Source: an uncultured bacterium
Lineage (GTDB): Bacteria; Patescibacteriota; Saccharimonadia; Saccharimonadales; CAIOMD01
Assembly: GCA_903880655.1 (NCBI GenBank)
Contig: CAIRQE010000029.1
Location: 1 to 5,308 of the forward strand
Direction of reading: 5' to 3'
DNA: 5,308 bases
In this document: positions 5,308 through 5,308 of the stretch, one piece after another
Numbering within the stretch: the stretch's first letter is position 1
Layout of the letters: every line of letters begins with the position of its first letter
Translations under genes and position numbers: made by a program
The notes under the pieces: model-generated
Seen by the model: the letters and a program-made list of their open reading frames with translations, nothing else
Databases searched by the model: none
Told to the model about the DNA's origin: nothing

Positions 5308-5308
5308 C

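Noticed and set aside
1..5308. CRISPR array, tRNA or rRNA gene, insertion sequence, toxin-antitoxin or defence system
   Set aside because: No repeated spacer structure, tRNA-like cloverleaf, transposase or terminal repeats were seen; nearly all of the window is accounted for by the listed genes.

Overview
The window looks like an ordinary, tightly packed stretch of a small, AT-rich bacterial genome. The gene content (a PilB/GspE-type ATPase without its zinc-binding cysteines, a membrane-anchored CAP-domain protein, a short SpoU methyltransferase, ribosomal protein L19 with a tail) and the very short gaps suggest Patescibacteria/CPR, most likely Candidatus Saccharibacteria. That placement is an inference from protein character, not a search result. 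The genetic code appears standard: one gene ends in TGA with the next gene's start codon overlapping it, which argues against the UGA=Gly code of Gracilibacteria and Absconditabacteria.

Layout. Positions 1-796 (+) hold the C-terminal part of a diacylglycerol-kinase-family lipid kinase, cut by the left edge. A perfect bidirectional terminator hairpin (795-821) separates it from the convergent rplS gene (837-1289, -), which has its own extended -10 promoter and a Shine-Dalgarno site. Upstream of rplS on the same strand are a family 2 glycosyltransferase with a C-terminal membrane anchor (1386-2255) and a type IV pilus/type II secretion assembly ATPase (2338-3936). A 64-bp divergent promoter region (3937-4000) separates the ATPase from a two-gene rightward unit: a SpoU/TrmH-family RNA methyltransferase (4001-4510) overlapping by 8 nt a CAP/SCP-domain membrane protein (4503-5177). 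The right edge holds the last 40 codons of an unrecognised minus-strand gene that converges on the CAP gene with a 7-bp gap.

How the genes relate. Most are housekeeping or cell-surface functions: translation (L19, RNA methylation), envelope chemistry (lipid kinase, glycosyltransferase, CAP protein) and pilus assembly (PilB-like ATPase). I see no defence system, mobile element, CRISPR array or RNA gene. The most interesting signals are regulatory and structural. Three genes (pilB-like, methyltransferase, glycosyltransferase) have -10-like boxes placed so that the mRNA would begin at, or within a few nucleotides of, the start codon, whereas rplS and the CAP gene have Shine-Dalgarno sites. A perfect 8-2-8 inverted repeat covers the pilB-like -10 box and reaches its start codon. 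The ATPase has lost its zinc-binding tetracysteine motif and the CAP domain has lost its usual histidines. No intergenic stretch exceeds 300 bases.
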